NCBI GenBank assembly: GCA_018067115.1
Contig: JAGPVI010000209.1
Location: forward strand, 1 to 5,610
DNA length: 5,610 bases
Source: Bizionia sp.
GTDB lineage: Bacteria; Bacteroidota; Bacteroidia; Flavobacteriales; Flavobacteriaceae
Reading direction: 5' to 3'
The notes under the pieces were generated by a model. The model was given only the letters and a program-made list of their open reading frames with translations. It searched no databases and was not told where the DNA came from. This document shows, piece by piece, positions 1-5,610 of this stretch. The stretch's first letter is position 1. Each line of letters opens with the position of its first letter. Both the position numbers and the translations under genes were made by a program.

Positions 1-1
1 T

Positions 2-667
2 TACGGACTCTCAGTGTGCACTGCAGTAACCGTTCAAAACGACACAGCATTTAAAGAATGTATGTGGATTGATAGCGCGGTTATTATTTCACAAATTGAA
101 ACACTTTTCGAACGCTTTAACATTTCCGTGGTAAAAATAGGACTCGTTAAATCATGGGAGAGTTTATATAAAATTGTGAACACGTTAAAACGACTCAACC
201 CTGAGATTAAAATTGTTTTAGACCCTATTTTAAATGCGAGTGCTGGTTATAGTTTTCACGACTCCTCGCAGTTAGAACTGTTTTCCGAAGTGCTAAACAG
301 TTGTTATTTTATCACACCAAATTACGAAGAAATACAAGCCTTATTTCCTGATAAAACAATTGAAGATACGATTGCTTATATTTCAGAAAAAACAAATATT
401 TACTTAAAAGGCGGCCACAGAAAAGACAACATTGGCCGGGACGAGGTATATTATAATAAAATTGTACAACTCAATATTGAGCCACTCGCAACATCTATAC
501 ATCAAAAACACGGCAGCGGCTGTGTTTTATCTTCGGCTTTAGCATCTAATATTGCAAGAAATACTGTTTTAGAAGATGCTTGTAAATTAGCAAAATACTA
601 CACCGAAACCTTTTTAAACTCGAATACATCCCTTTTAGGAACTCATAATTACACTACTAATGATTAG
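2..667 (+). CDS. thiD: Hydroxymethylpyrimidine-phosphate kinase ThiD, 5' end cut by the window
   Basis: This is a ribokinase-fold kinase that phosphorylates 4-amino-5-hydroxymethyl-2-methylpyrimidine phosphate to the diphosphate, the pyrimidine half used by ThiE. The frame is open from base 2 and the first codons read YGLSVCTAVTVQND, the family's conserved YG(M/C)SVxTAxxAQN segment. In E. coli ThiD this lies about 33 residues in, so roughly 30 N-terminal residues are missing and the internal GTG at 14 is not the true start. Further family marks are KIG near 130, DPILNASAG at 221, the ITPN segment, KGGH at 407-418 (a phosphate-contacting lysine in the family) and HGSGC at 509-523, the anion-hole glycines and catalytic cysteine. 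The C-terminus is complete. The stop overlaps the start of thiE by 8 nt. HMP kinase activity on the unphosphorylated substrate is also usual in this family. I see no damage. Confidence 0.93.
   Translation, partial: YGLSVCTAVTVQNDTAFKECMWIDSAVIISQIETLFERFNISVVKIGLVKSWESLYKIVNTLKRLNPEIKIVLDPILNASAGYSFHDSSQLELFSEVLNSCYFITPNYEEIQALFPDKTIEDTIAYISEKTNIYLKGGHRKDNIGRDEVYYNKIVQLNIEPLATSIHQKHGSGCVLSSALASNIARNTVLEDACKLAKYYTETFLNSNTSLLGTHNYTTND
660..667 (+). other. thiD/thiE 8-nt start-stop overlap
   Basis: ATGATTAG holds the thiE start ATG (660-662) and the thiD stop TAG (665-667). No good Shine-Dalgarno sequence stands before the ATG. The overlap suggests translational coupling by termination and re-initiation, which is an inference. 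Confidence 0.8.
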
Positions 668-1316
668 CAAATTACATTACATAACTCAAGGAGAGACTCC
701 AGAAATTCATTTAGAAAACATTCAAAAAGCCTGTTCTTCTGGCGCCGATTGGATTCAGCTACGCTTAAAAAATGTAGACGAAGACACGGTACTTAAAACA
801 GCACAAAAAGCGAGAGAACTAACCTCTCATTTTCAAACGCGTTTAATTATAAACGATCATTATAAGATAGCGAAAGAAGTGAAAGCAGACGGTGTACATT
901 TAGGTCAAACCGACGCTTGCCCAATAGAAGTTCGTGACTATTTAGGTAAATTTTATAGTATTGGTGGTACAGCCAACACGCTAGAGGACTGTAAAAACTT
1001 AATAAAAAAAGGCGTTGACTACATAGGTCTAGGGCCCTACCAATTCACCTCAACCAAAACAAATTTAAGTCCGATTTTAGGATTAGAAGGCTACAAAACT
1101 ATTTTAGATAACCTAAAAACAGACACCCCAATTATTGCTATTGGTGGTATTACTTTAGGAGAGGTATCCAATATTTTAGATACCGGTGTTTATGGGATTG
1201 CTGTTTCAGGAGAAATAACCAAAGACTTCAATAACATTAACGCGTTTAATCAAATAATAAATGGACCAACATTAGAGCAACGTTACACATTTGATAAAGA
1301 CAAAAACGATGAATGA
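660..1316 (+). CDS. thiE: Thiamine-phosphate synthase ThiE
   Basis: This TIM-barrel enzyme couples HMP-PP with thiazole phosphate carboxylate to give thiamine phosphate in the cytosol. The 218-residue length is normal for the family. Substrate-binding motifs appear in the right order: QLRLK at 33-37 (pyrimidine and diphosphate contacts), IIND at 63-66, DGVHLGQTD at 77-85 with its Mg-binding acidic residues, IGGTANT at 101-107, YIGLGPYQFTSTK at 121-133 (thiazole-phosphate loop), AIGGI at 160-164 and AVSGEI at 181-186. The IGGTANT form, in place of the IGxSxH form of B. subtilis, is the style I associate with Bacteroidota ThiE. The ATG at 660 is chosen because translation there begins directly with the first beta strand (KLHYITQ). 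Unlike in some bacteria it is not fused to ThiD, although the two genes overlap. It also overlaps thiG by 8 nt. Its last 15 or so residues are charged and probably disordered. Confidence 0.95.
   Translation: MISKLHYITQGETPEIHLENIQKACSSGADWIQLRLKNVDEDTVLKTAQKARELTSHFQTRLIINDHYKIAKEVKADGVHLGQTDACPIEVRDYLGKFYSIGGTANTLEDCKNLIKKGVDYIGLGPYQFTSTKTNLSPILGLEGYKTILDNLKTDTPIIAIGGITLGEVSNILDTGVYGIAVSGEITKDFNNINAFNQIINGPTLEQRYTFDKDKNDE
1309..1316 (+). other. thiE/thiG 8-nt start-stop overlap
   Basis: ATGAATGA contains the preferred thiG start ATG (1309-1311) and the thiE stop TGA (1314-1316). It has the same 8-nt geometry as the junctions on either side, which supports ATG 1309 over the in-frame TTG at 1291. 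Confidence 0.75.
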
Positions 1317-2082
1317 TAGTTTAACAATAGGAGATAAAACTTTTAGCTCTCGTTTGTTTACGGGTACAGGAAAATTTAGTTCTTCGACAATAATGCGAGA
1401 GGCGTTATTAGCCTCAGAAAGCGAGTTGATTACGGTGGCATTAAAACGTGTAGACATCGCAAATGAAAACGACGATATTTTATCGCATTTAAACCACTCT
1501 AGAATACATTTACTACCAAACACATCGGGTGTTCGTACTGCGAAAGAGGCTGTTTTTGCTGCGCAGTTATCACGAGAAGCTTTAGAAACCAATTGGGTAA
1601 AATTAGAAATTCATCCCGATCCCAAATATTTATTACCAGATCCCATAGAAACATTAAAAGCCGCCGAAGAATTGGTGAAACAAGGATTTATAGTTATGCC
1701 ATACATACATGCAGACCCTGTTTTGTGTAAGCGTTTAGAAGATGCTGGTGTACAATGCGTCATGCCACTGGGAGCACCAATTGGCAGTAACAAAGGTTTA
1801 AAAACAGAAGATTTTTTAGAAATAATTATCGACCAAAGTAACGTGCCTGTAATTGTAGATGCTGGTATTGGTGCGCCTTCTCACGCAGCATATGCTATGG
1901 AGTTAGGTGCAGATGCTGTTTTGGTAAACACCGCAATTGCAGTCTCTAAAAACCCCGTAGCAATGGCAAATGCTTTTAGACTTGCTGTTATAGCTGGCCG
2001 TATGGCTTACAATGCTAAATTAGCACCAATAAAACAAACCGCAGAAGCTAGCTCGCCCCTAACCTCTTTTTTAAATGTCTAG
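1309..2082 (+). CDS. thiG: Thiazole synthase ThiG
   Basis: ThiG forms the thiazole phosphate ring from 1-deoxy-D-xylulose 5-phosphate, dehydroglycine and ThiS-thiocarboxylate. Starting at ATG 1309 gives 257 residues, the usual family length, and an N-terminus (MNDSLTIGDKTFSSRLFTGT) that aligns with typical ThiG starts. The frame is open back to a TTG at 1291, which would add six residues but breaks the overlap pattern. Lys98, in NWVKLEI, matches the Schiff-base lysine (Lys96 in B. subtilis). Other marks are PNTSGVRTAKEA, MPLGAPIGSNKGL (phosphate-binding glycine loop), VPVIVDAGIGAPSHAA, GADAVLVNTAIA and AGRMAYNAKLAP near the C-terminus. The common Cys in PNTxGCRTA is Val here, a tolerated site as far as I know. 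It is followed directly by thiH, whose product supplies dehydroglycine and in E. coli forms a complex with ThiG. Confidence 0.96.
   Translation: MNDSLTIGDKTFSSRLFTGTGKFSSSTIMREALLASESELITVALKRVDIANENDDILSHLNHSRIHLLPNTSGVRTAKEAVFAAQLSREALETNWVKLEIHPDPKYLLPDPIETLKAAEELVKQGFIVMPYIHADPVLCKRLEDAGVQCVMPLGAPIGSNKGLKTEDFLEIIIDQSNVPVIVDAGIGAPSHAAYAMELGADAVLVNTAIAVSKNPVAMANAFRLAVIAGRMAYNAKLAPIKQTAEASSPLTSFLNV
2075..2082 (+). other. thiG/thiH 8-nt start-stop overlap
   Basis: ATGTCTAG contains the thiH start ATG (2075-2077) and the thiG stop TAG (2080-2082). It is the third consecutive junction with this exact spacing. The coupling could help keep ThiG and ThiH in balance, since they act together; this is inferred. 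Confidence 0.8.
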
Positions 2083-3190
2083 TTTTACATCGCTTTTTAA
2101 CAATCAGGATTGGAATACAATAGTAGCCGATATTTACAGCAAAACAAGTGTCGATGTAGAAACGGCTTTGCATAATAAAAAACGCAGCTTGGAAGATTTT
2201 AAAGCTTTAATTTCTCCCGCTGCAAAGCCTTATTTAGAGCAAATGGCGCAATTAAGCAACGCTTTAACTAAAAAACGTTTTGGAAATACGATGCAAATGT
2301 TTGCGCCTATGTATTTAAGTAACGAGTGCCAAAACATTTGCACCTATTGCGGCTTTAGTTTAACTAATAAAATCCCCAGACGCACATTAACAGATGCCGA
2401 GATTCTAAAAGAAGCTCATTTTTTAAAAAATAAAGGTTACAACCATATTCTATTGGTAACGGGAGAAGCTAATAAAATTGTTGGCGTTGAATATATAAAA
2501 AAAGCTATAAAACTTCTTAATAAAGAGTTCGCTAATATTACTATTGAAGTGCAGCCTTTAGACCAAAACGAGTATGAATTATTAGTAGAAAATGGCTTAT
2601 ATGCGGTTTTGGTTTACCAAGAAACCTACCACAAAGAAGAATATAAAAAACACCATCCTAAAGGTAAAAAATCTAATTTCGAATACCGGCTAGAAACGCC
2701 AGACCGATTAGGAAAAGCAGGCGTGCATAAAATTGGATTAGGTGCTCTATTTGGTTTGGAAGATTGGAGGGCAGACAGTTTCTATACCGCTTTACATTTA
2801 CAATATTTACAAAAAACGTATTGGCAAACAAAATACTCCATATCATTTCCTAGATTGCGACCACACTCTGGAGGTTTGGAGCCTAAAGTCATTATGGAAG
2901 ATGCCGATTTAGCACAGTTAATTTGTGCGTATCGCTTGTTAGACGAAGATATTGAGTTATCGATTTCCACAAGAGAAAGCGAGACGTTTAGAAACAACAT
3001 TATAAATCTAGGAATTACCTCTATAAGTGCCGAATCTAAAACAAACCCTGGTGGATACGTTGTAGAACCACAATCTTTAGAGCAGTTTGAGATTTCTGAT
3101 GAACGCAGCACAGAAGCCATTGCTGCAATGCTAAGAGAAAAAGGTTTTGAAGTAGTTTGGAAAGACTGGGAAACGTTTTCATTAGTATAA
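2075..3190 (+). CDS. thiH: 2-iminoacetate synthase ThiH (radical SAM tyrosine lyase)
   Basis: ThiH uses S-adenosylmethionine and a [4Fe-4S] cluster to split tyrosine into dehydroglycine (2-iminoacetate) and p-cresol. The dehydroglycine feeds ThiG. The 371-residue product carries the radical-SAM CX3CX2C motif as CQNICTYC, with Cys85, Cys89 and Cys92, the same positions as in E. coli ThiH. The following GFS, LLVTGEA at 126-132, RLETPDRLG at 205-213, IGLGALFGLEDWR at 220-232, SFPRLRPHSGG at 257-267, SISTRES at 296-302 and SKTNPGGY at 321-328 are all in family order. The C-terminal part is the BATS-like region of ThiH/BioB-type enzymes. Having ThiH and no ThiO (glycine oxidase) in the visible genes points to the tyrosine route. 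The gene is followed by a 31-nt AT-rich gap before thiF, the only non-overlapping junction among the five. Confidence 0.96.
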   Translation: MSSFTSLFNNQDWNTIVADIYSKTSVDVETALHNKKRSLEDFKALISPAAKPYLEQMAQLSNALTKKRFGNTMQMFAPMYLSNECQNICTYCGFSLTNKIPRRTLTDAEILKEAHFLKNKGYNHILLVTGEANKIVGVEYIKKAIKLLNKEFANITIEVQPLDQNEYELLVENGLYAVLVYQETYHKEEYKKHHPKGKKSNFEYRLETPDRLGKAGVHKIGLGALFGLEDWRADSFYTALHLQYLQKTYWQTKYSISFPRLRPHSGGLEPKVIMEDADLAQLICAYRLLDEDIELSISTRESETFRNNIINLGITSISAESKTNPGGYVVEPQSLEQFEISDERSTEAIAAMLREKGFEVVWKDWETFSLV

Positions 3191-3221
3191 TATTGATAAC
3201 ATTTAATAAAATAATTTACAA

Positions 3222-4283
3222 ATGACTTTACATCCAGAAGAAAAGCAACAATATGATCGTCACATTATTTTAGACGAGATAGGCCTTTCTGGTCAAGAAA
3301 AACTAAAACAGGCTAGCGTTTTGGTCATTGGCGCTGGCGGTTTGGGCTGTTCGGTATTGCAGTATTTAACGGCATCTGGAGTTGGAACAATTGGTATAAT
3401 AGACAACGACGTAGTGTCGCAAAGCAATTTGCAGCGTCAAATATTATACACACATAATGACATTGGCAAACTCAAAGCAGAAATAGCAGCAGATAGGTTA
3501 TCAGGCTTAAATCCTTATGTAAATTTTGTTGTTTATACTGAGAGACTTTCCACGGAAAACGCGATACTTTTATTTAATTTATACGATATTATTGTAGATG
3601 GAAGCGACAATTTCGCGACACGATATTTAGTAAACGATGCAGCCGTGCTCACCAATAAACCTGTTGTTTTTGGATCTATTTTTAAATTTGAAGGTCAGGT
3701 GTCTGTTTTCAATTATAAAAACGGCCCGACTTATCGTTGTTTGTATCCAACACCTCCAGCTCCTAATACGATTCCTAACTGTTCCGAAATTGGAGTTTTA
3801 GGTGTTTTACCGGGAATTATTGGTAGCTTTCAGGCAAACGAAGTCATTAAGATAATCTGCGGTATTGGTACCGTTTTAACTAAGAAGCTCCTCACTTTTA
3901 ATACACTTACAATGAAGCAAGTTGTACTAAACTATAAAAAGGACAGCTCCATTACTATTGATGCTTTACAAGAAAACTACGATATTAATTGTAGCATAAC
4001 ATTACAATCTCTTTCTGAAATTACTATGAAGGAATTAAAATCGTCTCAAGAGGAATATACATTATTAGATGTAAGAACACTTTTAGAACGCGAGTATTTT
4101 AATATTGGTGGTTTGCATATTCCGTTGCAGGAATTAGACAGCCGTTTTGAAGAAATTAAAACCGATAAAAAAATAGTAGTGTATTGCAAAGCAGGAATGA
4201 GAAGCGAAATGGCTATTCATATCTTGAAAGAAAAAGGCTTAAAAAATAATCTTATTAATTTAAAGGGCGGATTATTTTATTAG
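3222..4283 (+). CDS. thiF: ThiF/MoeB-family ThiS adenylyltransferase fused to a rhodanese domain
   Basis: Residues about 5-240 form an E1-like adenylyltransferase. The ATP-binding GAGGLG lies at 37-42, followed by DND at 61-63, NLQRQ at 69-73, the lysine-bearing GKLKAE at 82-87, VDGSDN at 125-130 and the catalytic-type Cys187 in NCSEIGVLGVLPG. Residues about 265-353 form a rhodanese domain with LLDVR at 281-285 and the active-site loop CKAGMRS at 322-328. By family knowledge the first domain adenylates the ThiS C-terminal glycine and the rhodanese cysteine can carry the persulfide that makes the thiocarboxylate. The usual zinc cysteines are missing: YRC at 171-173 is preceded by Thr rather than forming CYRC, and no CxxC follows the adenylation domain. 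The protein ends only three residues after the LKGG at 347-350, shorter than most rhodanese ends. The operon position favours thiamine synthesis, but service to molybdopterin (a MoeB role) cannot be excluded. Confidence 0.87.
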   Translation: MTLHPEEKQQYDRHIILDEIGLSGQEKLKQASVLVIGAGGLGCSVLQYLTASGVGTIGIIDNDVVSQSNLQRQILYTHNDIGKLKAEIAADRLSGLNPYVNFVVYTERLSTENAILLFNLYDIIVDGSDNFATRYLVNDAAVLTNKPVVFGSIFKFEGQVSVFNYKNGPTYRCLYPTPPAPNTIPNCSEIGVLGVLPGIIGSFQANEVIKIICGIGTVLTKKLLTFNTLTMKQVVLNYKKDSSITIDALQENYDINCSITLQSLSEITMKELKSSQEEYTLLDVRTLLEREYFNIGGLHIPLQELDSRFEEIKTDKKIVVYCKAGMRSEMAIHILKEKGLKNNLINLKGGLFY

Positions 4284-4290
4284 CATTAAC

Positions 4291-5289
4291 CTACTTAATA
4301 AACCCGCTAGCTCTAGCGTGCTCGATAGCTTGCTTGCTTTTCTCAACTAAAAGTACTGGAGTCGATTTATATTCATCTAGAATACCGCGAACACGCTGCA
4401 TTCGTTTTTTATGATTAACACTTCTTAAATAGATCGCTTTAATTCTATCGGGATATTGCTCTGCTATTTCAATGTAAATATCGGGGTCGTGTTCGCCGCT
4501 ATCACCAATTAAAATAAAAGGTAAATCTGGATATGTTTTAAGTAAGTTGATAATTTCTTTCTGCTTTTGAGGTTTTTCGTCAATGGCCTTCTTTTTAAAA
4601 AGGCTATCAAAATTCCGCAATAAAATAGGGCCTTTCGGAAAATCGTTTTGTTTTAAAAAGAGTTTTAAGTATCGGTATAAATTCCACGGACTATGGCTAA
4701 CATAAAATATAGGATTTGCTTCTTCACCAGAAGCTCCGCGATGCAGCAAATGATAAAATTCTGAAGCACCCTCCAATGGCAAACGCGCCAGTGCCGATTT
4801 AAAAATACTGTTAATAATGAGGCGCCATTTTAAAAATGAGACTACGCCAGTATGCAATATAGTATCGTCGATATCGCTGGCCACACCAAATTTGGCTTGT
4901 GAAGACGGAATTAATATTTCGGCTGGAAATATATTCCTATTCTGTATAGAACGCTTAATATTAACGTCGCTATAACTTACTTGACACGGCATCCACCCTT
5001 CACTATTTGTTAAAGATTTTAAATCTTTTAAGTCGGCTTTAACCTTAAAATACCCTTTATTATCGGTTGTCGTTTTTAAAATTTTTCCGTTTGGTAGTTT
5101 TATATTTAAAGCGGTGTTTCTAACCTCATCGACCTCTAAGCGTTTATAAGAATTTATGAGCAGACCAAGCCACGTTTTGCTTTCTAGGTTTATATTTTCA
5201 TCCTCTAACGCCCGTCCCTTCAGATAGAAGTGTGTATCGGTGCCATAACTTTGAAAGGCTATAATTTGAAGTGGATCTTTTTTAAACAT
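4291..5289 (-). CDS. App1/DUF2183 family HAD-type phosphatase (phosphatidate phosphatase-like)
   Basis: This 332-residue protein has the App1 layout. An N-terminal beta-rich region (about 8-125) opens with the family's QSYGTDTHFYLKGRALED segment, and a C-terminal HAD-like catalytic domain covers about 135-325. Motif I is SDIDDTI with Asp139, Asp141 and Thr143 (DxDxT). Motif II is YVSHSPWN at 196-203. A lysine-rich KQKEII near 242-247 can supply motif III, and IGDSGEHDPD at 261-270 is the acidic motif IV. Yeast App1 is a Mg-dependent phosphatidate phosphatase; the substrate of bacterial relatives is not settled, so the lipid role is an inference. No signal peptide or membrane segment is visible, so it is probably cytosolic. 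The ATG at 5289 is chosen because the frame upstream soon meets a stop (TGA) without another start. It faces thiF tail to tail with only 7 nt between the stops and has no obvious functional link to thiamine synthesis. Confidence 0.87.
   Translation of the reverse strand: MFKKDPLQIIAFQSYGTDTHFYLKGRALEDENINLESKTWLGLLINSYKRLEVDEVRNTALNIKLPNGKILKTTTDNKGYFKVKADLKDLKSLTNSEGWMPCQVSYSDVNIKRSIQNRNIFPAEILIPSSQAKFGVASDIDDTILHTGVVSFLKWRLIINSIFKSALARLPLEGASEFYHLLHRGASGEEANPIFYVSHSPWNLYRYLKLFLKQNDFPKGPILLRNFDSLFKKKAIDEKPQKQKEIINLLKTYPDLPFILIGDSGEHDPDIYIEIAEQYPDRIKAIYLRSVNHKKRMQRVRGILDEYKSTPVLLVEKSKQAIEHARASGFIK
4305..4318. repeat. Short inverted repeat in the 3' coding end of the phosphatase gene; weak terminator candidate
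   Basis: CGCTAG and CTAGCG are separated by CT, a 6-bp perfect repeat that would fold as about 5 bp with a 4-nt loop. It lies 21 nt beyond the thiF stop, inside the last codons of the convergent gene. There is no clear T tract on either strand, so a role in ending the thi transcript is only a guess. Confidence 0.25.
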
Positions 5290-5528
5290 AATTGGCTTTA
5301 AACATAAGACTTGATTTCAATTAAAAAATTGAAGAGATCAATTTAAATAAATATTTTTCAATAAAAGGCTGAAGACCGTTTTACTTTTGGACTTAAAAAA
5401 ACAGAATTCATACTAAAGACCGAAGAATCAGCTCGGTTTTAACATTTATAAAAACAACTATTTCCTTAAAACAACATACTGAGAAGTTAAAGACATCTGC
5501 TGGTTTTTAAAAAGTAATGACTTTAAAC
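5290..5528. other. Intergenic region without a recognisable gene
   Basis: This strongly AT-rich stretch has stops in all frames. I see no tRNA-like fold, no riboswitch core, no array and no transposon end. It must hold the promoter of the minus-strand phosphatase gene, but I found no clean match to the flavobacterial consensus (TTTG with TAnnTTTG) or to a classical -10/-35 pair. Apart from the palindrome at 5311-5341, it contains a small ACCGA/TCGGT repeat (5419-5423 with 5433-5437) followed by TTTT, too weak to call a terminator. Confidence 0.6.
5311..5341. repeat. Imperfect AT-rich palindrome upstream of the phosphatase gene
   Basis: TTGAT-TTCAATT (5311-5322) pairs with AATTGAA (5327-5333) and ATCAA (5337-5341). 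This gives 12 bp in total with an AAAA loop and a 3-nt GAG bulge. It lies 22-52 nt before the minus-strand start codon, where an operator or a 5'-leader hairpin could sit. The AT-rich background makes chance a real alternative. Confidence 0.35.
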
Positions 5529-5560
5529 AAAGAAACCACAGAATATCCTGTGGTTTCTTT
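5529..5560. terminator. Strong stem-loop, probable (bidirectional) intrinsic terminator
   Basis: AAAGAAACCACAG (5529-5541) and CTGTGGTTTCTTT (5548-5560) are perfect 13-bp complements around the 6-nt loop AATATC. The core CCACAG/CTGTGG is the only GC-rich part. The arms supply T-rich tails on both strands: TTTCTTTCT on the plus strand, TTTCTTTGTTT on the minus strand. No plus-strand gene leads into it, so it most likely ends a minus-strand transcript coming from beyond the right edge and shields the phosphatase gene from read-through. Confidence 0.8.
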
Positions 5561-5578
5561 CTAAATTAGAAATTATGA

Positions 5579-5610
5579 TTAGCGTTTATCTTTTATTTTA
5601 ATCTTAAAAT
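5579..5610 (-). CDS. Possible 3' end of a minus-strand gene entering from the right
   Basis: On the minus strand the last codons of one frame read FKIKIKDKR followed by TAA at 5581-5579. The stop would sit 18 nt before the terminator hairpin, a natural spacing for a gene end, and a lysine/arginine-rich tail is plausible for a protein C-terminus. Only ten codons including the stop are visible in AT-rich DNA, so this rests mostly on position. The family cannot be named, and another frame or no gene at all remains possible. Confidence 0.3.
   Translation of the reverse strand, partial: FKIKIKDKR

Noticed and set aside
14..16. GTG as the start of thiD
   Set aside because: The frame is open upstream to base 2 and the preceding codons YGLS match the family, so the gene simply runs off the left edge.
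1291..1308. TTG at 1291 as the thiG start
   Set aside because: It would add MIKTKT before a typical ThiG N-terminus, and ATG 1309 fits the 8-nt overlap pattern of the neighbouring junctions and the usual family length.
1272..1592. Minus-strand open frame of about 106 codons inside thiG, and a shorter one at 1611-1793
   Set aside because: Both lie wholly or mostly antisense to a clearly intact thiG and show no recognisable motif. Their composition is what the opposite strand of a conserved gene gives.
2782..3120. Minus-strand open frame of about 112 codons inside thiH
   Set aside because: It is antisense to the conserved C-terminal half of thiH, with no family signature or initiation context.
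3184..3221. TATAAT-like string in the thiH-thiF gap as an internal promoter
   Set aside because: The gap is almost pure A/T, so such strings are expected. There is no spaced upstream element, and 31 nt is compatible with simple co-transcription.
5372..5422. Direct repeat AAGACCG at 5372-5378 and 5416-5422
   Set aside because: Seven bases repeated once in a biased sequence, with no third copy or matching flanks, is within chance.
5517..5564. Fifteen-codon plus-strand ORF starting at ATG 5517
   Set aside because: It consists almost entirely of the terminator hairpin, so its frame is a by-product of that structure.

Overview
The window is AT-rich chromosomal DNA. It carries the distal part of a thiamine (vitamin B1) biosynthesis operon on the plus strand, then a convergent minus-strand gene, then a gene-free stretch up to the right edge. 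The protein signatures, the weak or absent Shine-Dalgarno sequences and the ThiD-ThiE-ThiG-ThiH-ThiF gene set fit Bacteroidota, most likely a flavobacterium. This taxonomic call is an inference from the style of the sequence; no rRNA or marker gene is present.

Layout. 2-667: 3' part of thiD (hydroxymethylpyrimidine-phosphate kinase), cut by the left edge. 660-1316: thiE (thiamine-phosphate synthase). 1309-2082: thiG (thiazole synthase). 2075-3190: thiH (radical-SAM tyrosine lyase). 3222-4283: thiF-like adenylyltransferase fused to a C-terminal rhodanese domain. 4291-5289, minus strand: an App1/DUF2183 HAD-type phosphatase. 5290-5610: no complete gene; it holds an imperfect palindrome just upstream of the phosphatase, a perfect 13-bp stem-loop with terminator features at 5529-5560, and possibly the last codons of another minus-strand gene at the right edge.

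How the genes work together. ThiD phosphorylates HMP-P to HMP-PP. ThiF adenylates the C-terminus of the sulfur carrier ThiS (not in the window, probably upstream), and the fused rhodanese domain is placed to deliver persulfide sulfur. ThiH makes dehydroglycine from tyrosine. ThiG condenses DXP, ThiS-thiocarboxylate and dehydroglycine into the thiazole. ThiE joins pyrimidine and thiazole into thiamine phosphate. thiC, thiS and any TPP riboswitch would lie to the left and cannot be seen.

The biosynthetic genes are ordinary and look intact. The points most worth a second look are: three successive junctions with identical 8-nt start/stop overlaps, each shifting to the next reading frame; the ThiF-rhodanese fusion, which lacks the usual zinc-binding cysteines and ends very abruptly; the 7-nt gap between two convergent stop codons; and the terminator hairpin near the right edge. 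I found no convincing undescribed system here.
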